This document shows positions 17,093 to 26,274 of a DNA stretch of 64,000 nt, one piece after another (position 1 is the stretch's first letter; each line of letters opens with the position of its first letter). The notes beneath the pieces were generated by a model. That model saw only the letters and a list, made by a program, of their open reading frames with translations. It was not told the DNA's origin and did no database searches. The stretch covers positions 1,269,061-1,333,060 of the forward strand of contig NZ_JAGHKO010000001.1 in NCBI RefSeq assembly GCF_017742245.1, in the 5' to 3' direction. Position numbers and translations under genes: made by a program. Origin of the DNA: Niastella soli (lineage in GTDB: Bacteria > Bacteroidota > Bacteroidia > Chitinophagales > Chitinophagaceae).

Positions 17093-18310
17093 TCAGGCAG
17101 ATATCTTTTGTGCAGCCAGTACTTTTTTAACTACACTTACAATTTTCTCTCCTTTTTCTTTCATCTGTTGTTCTGTAGGCATCAACGAGATCTGGGTGGT
17201 GATACTCCGGCTCATTACCGCATCACTGGCTGAAAAATCTTTATTGGCCTGCTGCATAATGGCTGCTTTGTACTCAGGGTGCAGCGCGTTGAGGGTTACC
17301 CCTTTTTTCAGGTGCTCCCATTTGCGGATATAATGCCAGTTGTGATCGAACCAGTAAAAATTACCGCCCCAGATATTCTGGGCCTTCATTTCTGCTACCA
17401 CTGCCTGGGTAAGTTCTGTTGTTGGCAGGAACCAGCTCAGGAAAGTGCAGCTGTCACCAGCTTCATCAGGCAGGCGGCGGAAACTGATCTCAGGTACCTG
17501 TGACAAAACAGCTTTTAACTGGGCATGGCCTGCACGTTGTTTGGTCAAAAATTCTTCCAACCGATTGAACTGGGCCAACCCCACGGCAGCATGCAATTCA
17601 GAAATGCGGAAATTATAACCCAAAAAAGGGTGCAGATCGGCGCCGCGGTCAACACCTTTGTGGTCGTGACCATGATCGCTGAACCCATCACTACCAATGT
17701 AAATATCTTCCCGATTGGTTACAATGGCACCGCCTTCGCCGCAGGTCACTGTTTTTACAAAATCGAAAGAAAAGGTACCGGCATCGCCAATGGTACCCAG
17801 GTATTTTCCTTTATAAGTAGCGCCAAAGCTTTGGCAGGCATCTTCAAGTAATAACAGGTTATGCTCTTTACAGATCTGTTTCAGGGCATCCAAATCAGCC
17901 GATGCGCCGCACATATGCACCGGCATTATACATTTTGTTTTGGGCGTAATGGCCTTGCGAACCGCATCAGGGTTCAGGGTGAGCGTGTCATCTACGTCAA
18001 CCAGTACCGGAACAGCACCTACGCTGATGATGCATTCAAAGCTGGCCACAAACGTAAAAGTGGGCATGATCACTTCATCACCGTAACCTATTCCCAATGC
18101 ACTCATTACGGTAGTAAGGGCGGTTGTTCCACTGGATACGAGGTGGGTATACTGACAACCAAATTTTTTGCTGATAGCAGCTTCCAGTTCCTTTGCTTTC
18201 CAGATCCCTTTACGGGCACCATCAAAACCAAATCGCATCAGAATACCGGTTTCCATTACATCGTTTACATGTTTGCGTTCATCGGCGCCAAAAAGTTCAA
18301 AGCCAGGCAT
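17093..18310 (-). CDS. DegT/DnrJ/EryC1/StrS aminotransferase, KdnA-like
   Basis: A 405-residue PLP enzyme of the sugar aminotransferase family. SFDFVKTVTCGEGGAI places the PLP-binding lysine at Lys186; LLEDACQSFGA contains the Asp contacting the pyridine nitrogen. The start MPGFELFGADERKHV, the FSDHGHDHKGVDRGADLHPFLGYNFRISE block and FYWFDHNWHYIRKWEHL are very like what I recall of Shewanella KdnA, the transaminase that makes 8-amino-3,8-dideoxy-D-manno-octulosonate (Kdo8N) for lipopolysaccharide. The oxidase partner KdnB is not in the window, so substrate is uncertain. Cytoplasmic; probably monocistronic. Confidence 0.88.
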   Translation of the reverse strand: MPGFELFGADERKHVNDVMETGILMRFGFDGARKGIWKAKELEAAISKKFGCQYTHLVSSGTTALTTVMSALGIGYGDEVIMPTFTFVASFECIISVGAVPVLVDVDDTLTLNPDAVRKAITPKTKCIMPVHMCGASADLDALKQICKEHNLLLLEDACQSFGATYKGKYLGTIGDAGTFSFDFVKTVTCGEGGAIVTNREDIYIGSDGFSDHGHDHKGVDRGADLHPFLGYNFRISELHAAVGLAQFNRLEEFLTKQRAGHAQLKAVLSQVPEISFRRLPDEAGDSCTFLSWFLPTTELTQAVVAEMKAQNIWGGNFYWFDHNWHYIRKWEHLKKGVTLNALHPEYKAAIMQQANKDFSASDAVMSRSITTQISLMPTEQQMKEKGEKIVSVVKKVLAAQKISA

Positions 18311-18490
18311 ATTGAATTTTGTTTATTGTTAATGTTTATTGTGGTGAGGGCAAAGGTATAGATTTCGGTGGATTGTGTTGGTCCAGTTTGTGTAAAATGG
18401 ATCATCCGGTTGAGCGTTAACCAGTTGACTTGTTTTCGTAAAACGGGAACTCCCGACAAGTCGGATCGACTCCGCTCAGGATCTTGCAAT

Positions 18491-18519
18491 AAAAAAGCGG
18501 CTTCCTTGTAGGAAGCCGC
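18491..18519 (-). terminator. Terminator after the GHL10 gene
   Basis: Perfect 9-bp stem GCGGCTTCC/GGAAGCCGC (18497-18505, 18511-18519) followed by six T on the minus strand (18496-18491), 34 nt past the stop. Confidence 0.88.
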
Positions 18520-18552
18520 CATATCTTTAATCTCTTTTTCTTTTTCTGGAAC

Positions 18553-20121
18553 CTACTTCATGGAAGCAGTTGCCGATTCTTTAGTGGTGGTCCAACCCAG
18601 CCGGTCCATTTTTACTGCCTCCAGCTTAATAGGCCAGTTGGGGTAGGGTTTGCTTTCGTTGTTTTCATCATCCATACAGGTTACGTAAAACCGTACAAAC
18701 TTTTTATCATTACGCAGTGGCGCGTAAAAGACGCAGCTATCGGCCGAATCGAAACGGCAGCCTATTAGTTGGGAATTATAGAAATTGTTGTTATTGTATT
18801 CCTCATTATAGCAGGCATACAGGCGGTAACACTTGATCTTCTTTGTTTCCGAAGCTGTTTTTACCACTTCTATCCTGAGGGTGGTGTCAACCGGTTTTAT
18901 TGATACCACTTCAGGGTTGGCTGGTCTCAAAGAATCGATCCAGGGCATTGGCGGTATCATTGCCGGTTCTTTATAATAATTATAGCGAAGGCTATCATTC
19001 CAACCCAATGGATTTCTTACAAACGACTGGGTACTGAAGTAAATAGCGCCCTGGATTTCAGGGTATTTACGCATAGCCTGTATTTGGCGGGGAATCTGGG
19101 TCTTATCGCGCCAGGCGGCATTTGTGCCAGCTTTAAAAATACCCAGTCCAATATAGCAATGCCTGCCATAAGAGTGTTTAGACCACCAGTCGAGCAATAC
19201 GGCATAATCAGCCCGGGGATGACCAAATTCAAAATATAATTGGGGGGCTACATAGTCTATCCAGCCGTTTTTTAACCAAAGCACGATGTCGGCATACAGA
19301 TCACCATAATTTGTAAGTGCGGCGGTTGCGCTGCCGTCGGGGTCCTGGCTGCGGTTCTTCCAAATGGCAAAAGGCGAAACACCAAAGCGGCATAACCTGT
19401 TCTCTTCTTTTATGGCACTGCTGATCTTCAAAATGATGGAATCGGTATTACTGCGTCGCCAGTCGCCCAGGCTCAAGCCGTTGCCATATTTCTTGTAGCT
19501 TTCGGTATCGGGAAAATCCTTCCCTTCCGGGTAAGGATAAAAATAATCATCGAAGTGAATAGCGTCTACATCATAGCGGCTAACAATATCGCGGATTATA
19601 TTCACCACATATAGCTGGGCTTCTTTATTGCCGGGATCGAAGTAGCGGGTGCCGGCATAACTCACAAACCACTCGGGGTGCATTTTGGTAATATGATTGG
19701 ACGACACGGATGATTTTCCGATTGAAAACTCCGCCCGGTATGGGTTACACCAGGCGTGAAACTCCATACCCCGTTTATGGGCTTCTTCGATCATAAATGC
19801 CAGGGGATCGTAATAAGGGGTAGGCGCCTTTCCCTGTTTACCTGTAAGCCATTGGCTCCAGGGTTCATATTGAGAAGGGTAAAAAGCATCGGCACAGGGG
19901 CGCACCTGCACAATAACGGCATTCAGTCCGTTCCGTTTATGCATTTCAAGCAGATTTATGTATTCTGCTTTCTGGCTCTCTGTATTATAATTCCCTCTTG
20001 TTGGCCAGTCAATGTTTTCGACTGTAGCTATCCACGCTGCCCTGAACTCATACTTGGGTTGCGCTATAACATGTAATACCAACAAACATACCCCTGCCAT
20101 CAGGCATATAGCTTTTTTCAT
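18553..20121 (-). CDS. Family 10-like glycosyl hydrolase (GHL10, PF02638), secreted
   Basis: A 522-residue exported protein: signal peptide to about residue 20, then a TIM-barrel GHL10 domain beginning EFRAAWIATVENIDWPT. Typical elements include NAVIVQVRPCADAFYPSQYEPWSQWLTG, FHAWCNPYRAE, DAIHFDDYFYPYPEG and a C-terminal fibronectin-like region (about 395-500). In E. coli the relative DigH (YddW) cleaves denuded glycan strands of peptidoglycan; that role is a reasonable model here. Preceded by the MarR/DinB pair but separated from it by about 40 nt on the same strand. Confidence 0.92.
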   Translation of the reverse strand: MKKAICLMAGVCLLVLHVIAQPKYEFRAAWIATVENIDWPTRGNYNTESQKAEYINLLEMHKRNGLNAVIVQVRPCADAFYPSQYEPWSQWLTGKQGKAPTPYYDPLAFMIEEAHKRGMEFHAWCNPYRAEFSIGKSSVSSNHITKMHPEWFVSYAGTRYFDPGNKEAQLYVVNIIRDIVSRYDVDAIHFDDYFYPYPEGKDFPDTESYKKYGNGLSLGDWRRSNTDSIILKISSAIKEENRLCRFGVSPFAIWKNRSQDPDGSATAALTNYGDLYADIVLWLKNGWIDYVAPQLYFEFGHPRADYAVLLDWWSKHSYGRHCYIGLGIFKAGTNAAWRDKTQIPRQIQAMRKYPEIQGAIYFSTQSFVRNPLGWNDSLRYNYYKEPAMIPPMPWIDSLRPANPEVVSIKPVDTTLRIEVVKTASETKKIKCYRLYACYNEEYNNNNFYNSQLIGCRFDSADSCVFYAPLRNDKKFVRFYVTCMDDENNESKPYPNWPIKLEAVKMDRLGWTTTKESATASMK

Positions 20122-20158
20122 GTTCGGATTAAAAGATTAACGGATGTTGTAATGTACA

Positions 20159-20611
20159 TTATTCTGAGCTTCTAATTTTATCGAGTAAATGATTTAACAT
20201 TTTTGCATCTTCTTCGGTAAGGTTTGCAAGCATGGCATCCATTTGCTCGTTGTAGCTGTCCAGCTTATCCAGTAATTGCAAACCCATTTCAGTGATGGTA
20301 ACATCTACCAGACGCCGGTCAGTTTTGCAAATTACTTTCTGTACCAGTTCCTTTTTTACCAGCCTGTCTACAATACGGCTGGTATCGCTCATTTTATCCA
20401 ACATCCGCTGGCGGATCTGTAAGGTTGATAAAGGCTTTCCCGCGCCCCGTAAAATGCGCAGGATATTATACTGTTGTGAGGTAATGTCGCCTTTATCAAA
20501 AAACTGTTTGGTCTTTTCTGTGATCCAGTTGTAAGTAAAAATAAGGTTGACCACTGTTTTGTGATACTCATTCCGGAATTTCGACTGTTGAATGTCTTTT
20601 TCAATACTCAT
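20159..20611 (-). CDS. MarR family transcriptional regulator
   Basis: A 150-residue winged-helix regulator. The core is ITSQQYNILRILRGAGKPLSTLQIRQRMLDKMSDTSRIVDRLVKKELVQKVICKTDRRLVDVTITEMGLQLLDKL: helix-turn-helix then the wing with Asp-Arg-Arg, as in MarR. Dimer helices lie at both ends. The frame allows a start four codons upstream (20623). It is 46 nt downstream of a DinB gene on the same strand. Targets are not evident; no palindromic site was found upstream. Confidence 0.92.
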   Translation of the reverse strand: MSIEKDIQQSKFRNEYHKTVVNLIFTYNWITEKTKQFFDKGDITSQQYNILRILRGAGKPLSTLQIRQRMLDKMSDTSRIVDRLVKKELVQKVICKTDRRLVDVTITEMGLQLLDKLDSYNEQMDAMLANLTEEDAKMLNHLLDKIRSSE

Positions 20612-20657
20612 GGCGCTGCTCAAGACTTTATGATTTAATTAGTGAATCAAACAGGAA

Positions 20658-21131
20658 TTACCCGGCTTGGGCCGATCGTGTTAGCATAAAAATGCTGAAT
20701 ATATGATGTGCTTCATGCAGCAGGAAAAACTCCGTCCACTCCAAAATTGTCAATGATCCATATTTGGGGTGACGGCCGGTCCTTCTTTCTGCCGGTTCGG
20801 TTAATGTCATAAGATAATTGGTGATTCCCGCTCTTTGAGCGTTCAGATCGTTCAGTAAACCGGGTAACGATCTTTTACAACATGCAATAAATGCAGGGTC
20901 ATTATCGGCCACATACCGGTCAAATGACGGTTCATTTTCTTGATGTATTTTTTGCAACCGTTGCATGAAAACGGGTTGGTAAGAAACCAGATGGGCTAAC
21001 TGCTCAAATGCACTCCATTTATCGGGTTGTAAACGTTGTCGCAATTGCTCTTCTGAAAACCCACGCAATAATTCGTAAATGGTTTCATGCTGATGTTGCA
21101 ATCGGCTACAAACAGATGCAGTCAAGGACAT
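20658..21131 (-). CDS. DinB family protein
   Basis: A 157-residue four-helix-bundle protein of the DinB/YfiT-like superfamily. WSAFEQLAHLVSYQPVFMQRLQKI carries the first metal-ligand His, and EWTEFFLLHEAHHIFSIFML carries the conserved C-terminal His pair. Such proteins are metal-dependent enzymes, often thiol transferases or bacillithiol-related; the reaction here is unknown. It precedes the MarR gene on the same strand and the two may form a unit. Cytoplasmic. Confidence 0.88.
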   Translation of the reverse strand: MSLTASVCSRLQHQHETIYELLRGFSEEQLRQRLQPDKWSAFEQLAHLVSYQPVFMQRLQKIHQENEPSFDRYVADNDPAFIACCKRSLPGLLNDLNAQRAGITNYLMTLTEPAERRTGRHPKYGSLTILEWTEFFLLHEAHHIFSIFMLTRSAQAG

Positions 21132-21408
21132 ACTACAAATTTAAACTTGTTCTGCGGCCAGGTTGGGGGAGGATGAGGTTCGCTTTTCCGGTTCCGGATC
21201 TTAGCGTTTAGCTCTGGGCTGTTATAGGGGGTGGTCGTGTAAACTTTGTGACCTTATGTATAGTGCGCTAAACCTATTTTGTTCGTCGAAATTACATTAT
21301 TTCTTTCTCCATTCAGTACATATTCAATCTTTATTCCTCATTTTTCATTCCACCTGCCAGGCATCACCATATATTCATTCTCTCTGTTATAAATATTTCC
21401 TGTTATCA

Positions 21409-22440
21409 TTAATCTCCCCAGACTCTTGTACCCTCACTGCAATTGGCACAAATATCAATATTTTTTCTTCCCATCAACACCTGTTCACGAAATCGCTTAT
21501 ACTTATCGTTATGCCACACCTCTTTAAAGCTTTTACCCTTCAGGTCGCCCAAAGGGTGTTGGGCATCTTTATCAAAACAGCAGGGTACTACCAAACCATC
21601 CCAACTGATAACCGTGGCATGCCATAACCGCCAACAATGGTTGTTCAGGGCATTTTTAAATTCCATCTGCCCTTCCTGATTTTTACGGTACCGGCTGTAT
21701 TTTCCAATGGTAGGGATTAAATTATTGGGATCATTCTCATAATCGTACACCTGGGCTGTTTTAAACCGTACTTCATCTACCCCTATCTCTTTAGCCAGGC
21801 GTTTTACTTCTTCTATCTGATGCTCGTTTGGCTTTACCACCAGGAACTGGAAGAACACAAACGGCGTTTTACTTTTTAGTTCTTTTTTCCACTTTACAAT
21901 ATTACGGGCCCCCTCCAGTACCTTATGCAATTTTCCGCCCACCCGGTATTGTTGATACACCTCCTGCGTAGTACCATCCAGTGAAATGATCAGCCTGTCG
22001 AGCCCGCTCTCTACCGTTTTACGGGCATTTTCATCGGTCAAATAATGCGCATTCGTAGATGTGGCGGTATAAATGCCCTTTCCGGCAGCATATTTCACCA
22101 TATCCAGGAACGCCGGGTTCAGATAAGGTTCACCCTGAAAATAAAAGACCAGGTACAACAGCTCTTTCGATAGCTGGTCAATTGTCTGGCTAAAAAAATC
22201 TTTTTGTAACATTCCCGTAGGACGGGTAAATGCCCGTAAGCCACTGGGGCATTCGGGACATCGCAGGTTGCAAGAGGTGGTAGGCTCAAACGAAATTGAG
22301 ATCGGATACCCCCACTGTACTGGTTTGCCGGTTATTTTACTTATATAATAACTGCTTAATACCTTACCTGCATTCCAGACCCTGCGGGGTGTTAACCTCG
22401 ATAATAAATTGAAACTATCGTGCCAGTTAATTGCGGGCAT
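21409..22440 (-). CDS. Radical SAM protein with C-terminal SPASM domain
   Basis: A 343-residue protein. The radical SAM motif is CNLRCPEC (Cys57, Cys61, Cys64), binding a [4Fe-4S] cluster that cleaves S-adenosylmethionine. The C-terminal SPASM region has CCF, then CANC at the end, ligands for one auxiliary cluster. SPASM enzymes modify peptides or proteins, or mature sulfatases. The upstream Trp/Arg-rich N-terminus (SRLTPRRVWNAGKVLSSYYISK) might contact membrane or partner. No short precursor-peptide gene was identified nearby, so it is not evidently part of a RiPP cluster. Confidence 0.92.
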   Translation of the reverse strand: MPAINWHDSFNLLSRLTPRRVWNAGKVLSSYYISKITGKPVQWGYPISISFEPTTSCNLRCPECPSGLRAFTRPTGMLQKDFFSQTIDQLSKELLYLVFYFQGEPYLNPAFLDMVKYAAGKGIYTATSTNAHYLTDENARKTVESGLDRLIISLDGTTQEVYQQYRVGGKLHKVLEGARNIVKWKKELKSKTPFVFFQFLVVKPNEHQIEEVKRLAKEIGVDEVRFKTAQVYDYENDPNNLIPTIGKYSRYRKNQEGQMEFKNALNNHCWRLWHATVISWDGLVVPCCFDKDAQHPLGDLKGKSFKEVWHNDKYKRFREQVLMGRKNIDICANCSEGTRVWGD

Positions 22441-22576
22441 AGAAGTGTAAAATTAGGGTTCGTTGGCTTAAAGACAATGTTTTATGTACCCCAACGTTTA
22501 AAAGAGTTAAATTTTTCCACTTCAACAGATTATATCATCGCTTTGTTTAAGCGCTCTAATATATTTGTGTACCCTT

Positions 22577-23350
22577 ATGGCAAAAAATAAAAAGGCAGCC
22601 ATTTTCTGGAGAATTGCACTAGGCCTGATCGTAGCTGCTACTGTAGTTATGCTGCTATTTCGCGTATATGAATGGTGGCAGGAGCGGCGGGCACATTTTG
22701 CCCGATACGAGGCATTTGGCATAGAAGTTCCCACCCGATATACAATTCACGGTATTGACGTGTCACGCTACCAGGAAACCATTGACTGGGAAAGTGTCAA
22801 AGCCATGAACGTGGAAGGGTTGAAACTTGGTTTTACTTTTATTAAGGCTACCGAGGGGTTGATAAATGAGGACCGCTATTATAAACGCAACTGGAAAAGA
22901 GCCAAAGAGGCCGGTATGGCCCGCGGCGCCTATCACTTTTTTATTGCCACCAAAAACGGCAAAGCCCAGGCGGAACATTTTATAAAAACGGTAGAGCTGG
23001 CGCCAGGAGACATGCCACCCGTGCTGGATGTGGAAGCCACTTATGGCGTGCCTTATAAAAAAGTACGCGAGCGGGTGAAAGAATGGCTGGTCACTGTTGA
23101 AAACTATTACGGAGTTCGACCCATTATATATGCCAATGTGGATTTTTACCAACAAGTGCTAAAAGACGAATTTGACGAATACCCATTATGGGTAGCCCAT
23201 TACCTGCAAAAAGAAAAACCCCGTATTTACCGCAACTGGCATTTTTGGCAATACAGCGAACAGGGGCATGTAAATGGGATCTTTTGCCGGGTCGACTTCA
23301 ATGCCTTTAGCGGTGACTCCACCGAGTTTAAGAATTTGCTGATCAATTAA
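22577..23350 (+). CDS. GH25 family lysozyme, membrane-anchored
   Basis: A 257-residue protein with one N-terminal transmembrane anchor (about 10-31) and a glycoside hydrolase family 25 domain. HGIDVSRYQETIDWE carries Asp61, and PVLDVEATYG carries the catalytic Asp151-x-Glu153 pair of N-acetylmuramidases. It should cut the glycan of peptidoglycan from the periplasmic side. The frame can start at 22565, but MAKNKKAAIF is a more natural start. It is divergent from the radical SAM gene with a 136-nt spacer. Followed by a small membrane protein gene. Confidence 0.93.
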   Translation: MAKNKKAAIFWRIALGLIVAATVVMLLFRVYEWWQERRAHFARYEAFGIEVPTRYTIHGIDVSRYQETIDWESVKAMNVEGLKLGFTFIKATEGLINEDRYYKRNWKRAKEAGMARGAYHFFIATKNGKAQAEHFIKTVELAPGDMPPVLDVEATYGVPYKKVRERVKEWLVTVENYYGVRPIIYANVDFYQQVLKDEFDEYPLWVAHYLQKEKPRIYRNWHFWQYSEQGHVNGIFCRVDFNAFSGDSTEFKNLLIN

Positions 23351-23413
23351 GGGTATAAAGACCGGTTTAATTGAATAAATGCTTCATTTTTGTTGCTGAA
23401 ATAAGCTTTTTGT

Positions 23414-23650
23414 ATGGGTTTAATGGAAGATGATGTAAAAGATTTTCTGAAGCGGATCGTCTGGACTGTTTCTTCAGGATTTTTATGGCTTACCATTACT
23501 GTGGGTATTGGCGCCTACAACGGCTTGCTGGTTCCTGAACATGGGCTCCGGGTCAGCAATATCATTTTTTATATCTGGGGGGTAGGTAGCCTGTCAGCGC
23601 TTGTTTATTTATATATCCGCATTTGGAGTAAGAAATTCCCACATGGATGA
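23414..23650 (+). CDS. Small membrane protein with two transmembrane helices, 78 aa
   Basis: Two hydrophobic segments (about residues 17-35 and 48-68) with a charged amphipathic N-terminus MGLMEDDVKDFLKRIVW and a basic C-terminal tail IWSKKFPHG. An intact frame with neighbour-like codon use, 63 nt downstream of the GH25 lysozyme gene, so possibly co-transcribed with it. I do not recognise a named family. Function unknown. Confidence 0.7.
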   Translation: MGLMEDDVKDFLKRIVWTVSSGFLWLTITVGIGAYNGLLVPEHGLRVSNIIFYIWGVGSLSALVYLYIRIWSKKFPHG

Positions 23651-23660
23651 ATAATTCCCT

Positions 23661-23698
23661 AAAAAGCGACCGGGCCCCCATTTTCAGAGGACCCGATC
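23661..23698 (-). terminator. Terminator after the DUF6089 gene
   Basis: On the minus strand a 10-bp stem with three G-U pairs (23698-23689 with 23677-23668) is followed by a CTTTTT tract (23666-23661). Confidence 0.65.
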
Positions 23699-23723
23699 AA
23701 AGATTTAATAAATCGATTGATTA

Positions 23724-24578
23724 TTAGAATCGCGTAGCTGGACAACCTACTTTTTTATCGCGATTATAGGCAGGTAAACCGGCGATGCGTTTATATTGGT
23801 CAATGAACGAACGCACGGTAACGGTTAAAGCCATATAATAATATCCATCTTTCACATTTGAACCGCCGCGGGTTGTTTTGGCAGCAGGATATCCACCGGC
23901 CCCCACTTCATCGCCCCGGTAAGCCAGGTCAACCGCAGTTTGGCCTTTTGCTGCCAGCAAAGTAGCCTGATCGGTATAAGTAGTGCTCACATCGTCCAGA
24001 TAGTCCGTAAACAATTTGCGATAACCAAACTCCAGCCCCACTCTGACATCTTCGCTTATTGCGTAAGTACCGCCAATACCAAGGGGTATATTAAGTTGAG
24101 TAAGTTTGTAGCCTTTTTTACCCGATTCAATTCCCTGGCCTTCGGTAGCCAATGGTTGCAGAAAGGCTTTTTCACCTTCTGTGGTGCGGGTGTATGGATT
24201 AAAATGGTAGAGGCCAATACCGGCAAAAATATAAGGCGTCCACCAGGAGTTATTCAGGCTTAATATATTGTATTGGGCACCTAATTCTATATCCCATAAT
24301 TTGGTTTGAAAATTCAGGTTACGCGCTTTCATGGCGGTAGTCCCTTTTTTATCGTCCCCCTGTAAAGAAGTGAGTGTGAAATAGGTACGGGCGGTAAAAT
24401 GTTCCGAAAGATCGTACATGGCCCCCAGCGACCCCATAAATTTGGCCTGTTTTAAAGTAATATTCTTTGCCTGCAGATCGCCCTGGTAATTGGCAACGCC
24501 CAAACGAGCTGCAAAATGAAAGTTCTGGGCGGCAGCTGCCAGGGGTAGGCAACATAAAAGAGTGGTAATGATTCTCAT
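23724..24578 (-). CDS. DUF6089 family outer-membrane beta-barrel protein
   Basis: A 284-residue protein with a signal peptide (MRIITTLLCCLPLAAAAQ) and a sequence of amphipathic strands: FHFAARLGVANYQGDLQ, ARTYFTLTSLQGDD, WDIELGAQYNILSL and WTPYIFAGIGLYHFNPYT. The pattern GxxNYxGDL and YIFAGIGLYHFNPY is characteristic of DUF6089, a Bacteroidota outer-membrane barrel group. Unusual long loop near 180-240. No transport substrate is known. Monocistronic, with its own terminator downstream. Confidence 0.85.
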   Translation of the reverse strand: MRIITTLLCCLPLAAAAQNFHFAARLGVANYQGDLQAKNITLKQAKFMGSLGAMYDLSEHFTARTYFTLTSLQGDDKKGTTAMKARNLNFQTKLWDIELGAQYNILSLNNSWWTPYIFAGIGLYHFNPYTRTTEGEKAFLQPLATEGQGIESGKKGYKLTQLNIPLGIGGTYAISEDVRVGLEFGYRKLFTDYLDDVSTTYTDQATLLAAKGQTAVDLAYRGDEVGAGGYPAAKTTRGGSNVKDGYYYMALTVTVRSFIDQYKRIAGLPAYNRDKKVGCPATRF

Positions 24579-24804
24579 TGATATTCAATTAGGATGTATT
24601 CGTCGGCCGCAAAACTACGGCTTGGTCGACACCTTTAAACGGTTTGATTAGTAAATTATTACACCGCCTTCTGCCTTCTGAGCGACACGCGTTGCGTGGA
24701 GCATCCTGCTGTATTTCATTGCCGACTGCTAGCCTGCCCCGATTTGTCGGGGGCTGCCGATTGCCGAAGTGAGGCTCGAACATCCTGAGCCCTCTCACGT
24801 TTAC

Positions 24805-25713
24805 CTACTGCTTCCCATCCAATATAACCGGCGTATTACCCTTACCCATGATCACCATTTTGGCATTGGCTGAACCGGCAAGCTCTTTCATGGCCTTTAT
24901 TTGTTCATATTGCAACTGGCGGTCGGTAAGGCTCTCATTGATGATGCGCTGGTAGTCGGAGATCCCCTGGGCCTCTACCCGTTTACGTTCCGCTTCCTGT
25001 TTTTCTTTTTGTAGAACGAACTGCATTTTCTGGGCGTCCTGCTCGGCAGTGATCTTTTGTTCAATTGCGGTTTTAACCATGGCCGGCAAGGTTATATTGC
25101 GTACCAGTAATTGTTCCAGCTGCAGTCCCCGCTTTTTAAAATCGTATTCAATACTCTTAAATATGCGGGCCTGAAATTCATCGCGTTTTACAGAATATAA
25201 AGCCACCGCATCATAGTATACCGCGTTGTCGCGGATCTTGGTACGGGTAACGGGCCGAACAATTTTGTCGGTAAAATCAAGACCGGTTTCCCGCACAATA
25301 CGGGGCGCATCGGCTGGTAATACTTTATACAGCACTGTAAGGTCAATCACTACTTCCAGCCCATCATTGGTAAGGGCGCGGATGGCGTCATCACCTCTTT
25401 TTGGACCTTCATCATGCACGCCGCTCATGGTGTAGTTCTGGGTCTTTACATCCATTTTCTCTACATCGAGCAGGGGATTAATAAAGTGCAAGCCACTATG
25501 AAGCACGTCGTTCTGCACCTTACCAAACAATTTCTTTACGCCAATTTCACCGGCTTCAATTTGAATAACACAGGAAGTAAGAATGCCAATTAAAACAAGG
25601 ATGCCGCCAATAATGCGAACGGGTGAAGCAAAACGCCTGAAGTTACCATCGTTGCTGCGGGTTATCGCCAGGCCAATAAGAATTATGATAACCCCAATAA
25701 TAATGAGCGCCAT
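24805..25713 (-). CDS. Prohibitin/SPFH-domain membrane protein
   Basis: A 302-residue protein with two N-terminal hydrophobic segments (about 2-18 and 30-52) and an SPFH/prohibitin domain starting GEIGVKKLFGKVQNDVLHSGLHFINPL. A long coiled-coil helix follows (about 215-270: AIEQKITAEQDAQKMQFVLQ). Prohibitin-like proteins form large ring complexes on the inner membrane that organise lipids or regulate FtsH-type proteases. The C-terminus KMVIMGKGNTPVILDGK is the family's usual ending. Monocistronic; no FtsH or NfeD partner adjacent. Confidence 0.92.
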   Translation of the reverse strand: MALIIIGVIIILIGLAITRSNDGNFRRFASPVRIIGGILVLIGILTSCVIQIEAGEIGVKKLFGKVQNDVLHSGLHFINPLLDVEKMDVKTQNYTMSGVHDEGPKRGDDAIRALTNDGLEVVIDLTVLYKVLPADAPRIVRETGLDFTDKIVRPVTRTKIRDNAVYYDAVALYSVKRDEFQARIFKSIEYDFKKRGLQLEQLLVRNITLPAMVKTAIEQKITAEQDAQKMQFVLQKEKQEAERKRVEAQGISDYQRIINESLTDRQLQYEQIKAMKELAGSANAKMVIMGKGNTPVILDGKQ

Positions 25714-25820
25714 ATAAGTTAATGGTTTATTGTTTGTAGTTCTTTCATTCGGGATGCCTCTATTTATGCTGGTATTTCGATTTCAAACAATCAACGTAGC
25801 TACCTGATGGGAATAGCTTA

Positions 25821-26246
25821 TTAACTACTATGGTCAGCTACAATTACCCAGGCACCTTTCACTTTGCGAAAGAGTAAGTTATAGTGGCCACCCACATCGC
25901 CGATCTTCCTTACTAAATGCCACTTGCCTACCACGAAATAATATTCGGGCGACAGGCGCTGTACTTTAATAAGATCGAACGACAGGGTTCCCATAGCGTC
26001 AGCACTGTTGTAATTCTTTTTATAATTCATTAGTGTGTTCTGGTAACCATATGTTACACCGCTCTTCCCAATAAACATCAGGGAGTCGTTATTCCAATAC
26101 CCTTTCATAAAATCTTCTATGTTGCCCTTGTTCCAGGCAACGGTTTGGTCACTTAGTATTTTACGAATGGTTTGTTCATCCTTATCCTGCGCCAGGGCAT
26201 GTTTGGTCAGAAAAAATGCCAGGAAGAAGAAAAGTAGATTTCTCAT
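25821..26246 (-). CDS. Secreted DUF4440/NTF2-like protein
   Basis: A 141-residue protein with a signal peptide (MRNLLFFFLAFFLTKHALAQ) and a cone-shaped NTF2/SnoaL-like fold: EQTIRKILSDQTVAWNKGNIEDFMKGYWNNDSLMFIG is the typical DUF4440 helix and first strands. It ends WVIVADHSS. DUF4440 proteins bind small molecules in a central cavity, sometimes as ketosteroid isomerase-like enzymes; no function can be assigned. Located downstream of the sugar island but separated from it by a terminator. Confidence 0.85.
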   Translation of the reverse strand: MRNLLFFFLAFFLTKHALAQDKDEQTIRKILSDQTVAWNKGNIEDFMKGYWNNDSLMFIGKSGVTYGYQNTLMNYKKNYNSADAMGTLSFDLIKVQRLSPEYYFVVGKWHLVRKIGDVGGHYNLLFRKVKGAWVIVADHSS

Positions 26247-26274
26247 AATATGTAGTGTTTGTTTAAAGATAGAT

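Noticed and set aside
21409-22440. RiPP biosynthetic cluster around the radical SAM/SPASM gene
   Set aside because: No precursor peptide, protease or transporter is linked to it; neighbours are housekeeping or cell-wall genes.
24589-24798. Frame of 69 codons between DUF6089 and SPFH genes
   Set aside because: Lies over a GC-rich palindromic spacer; residue content is odd (many Arg/Pro) and no start signal is evident.
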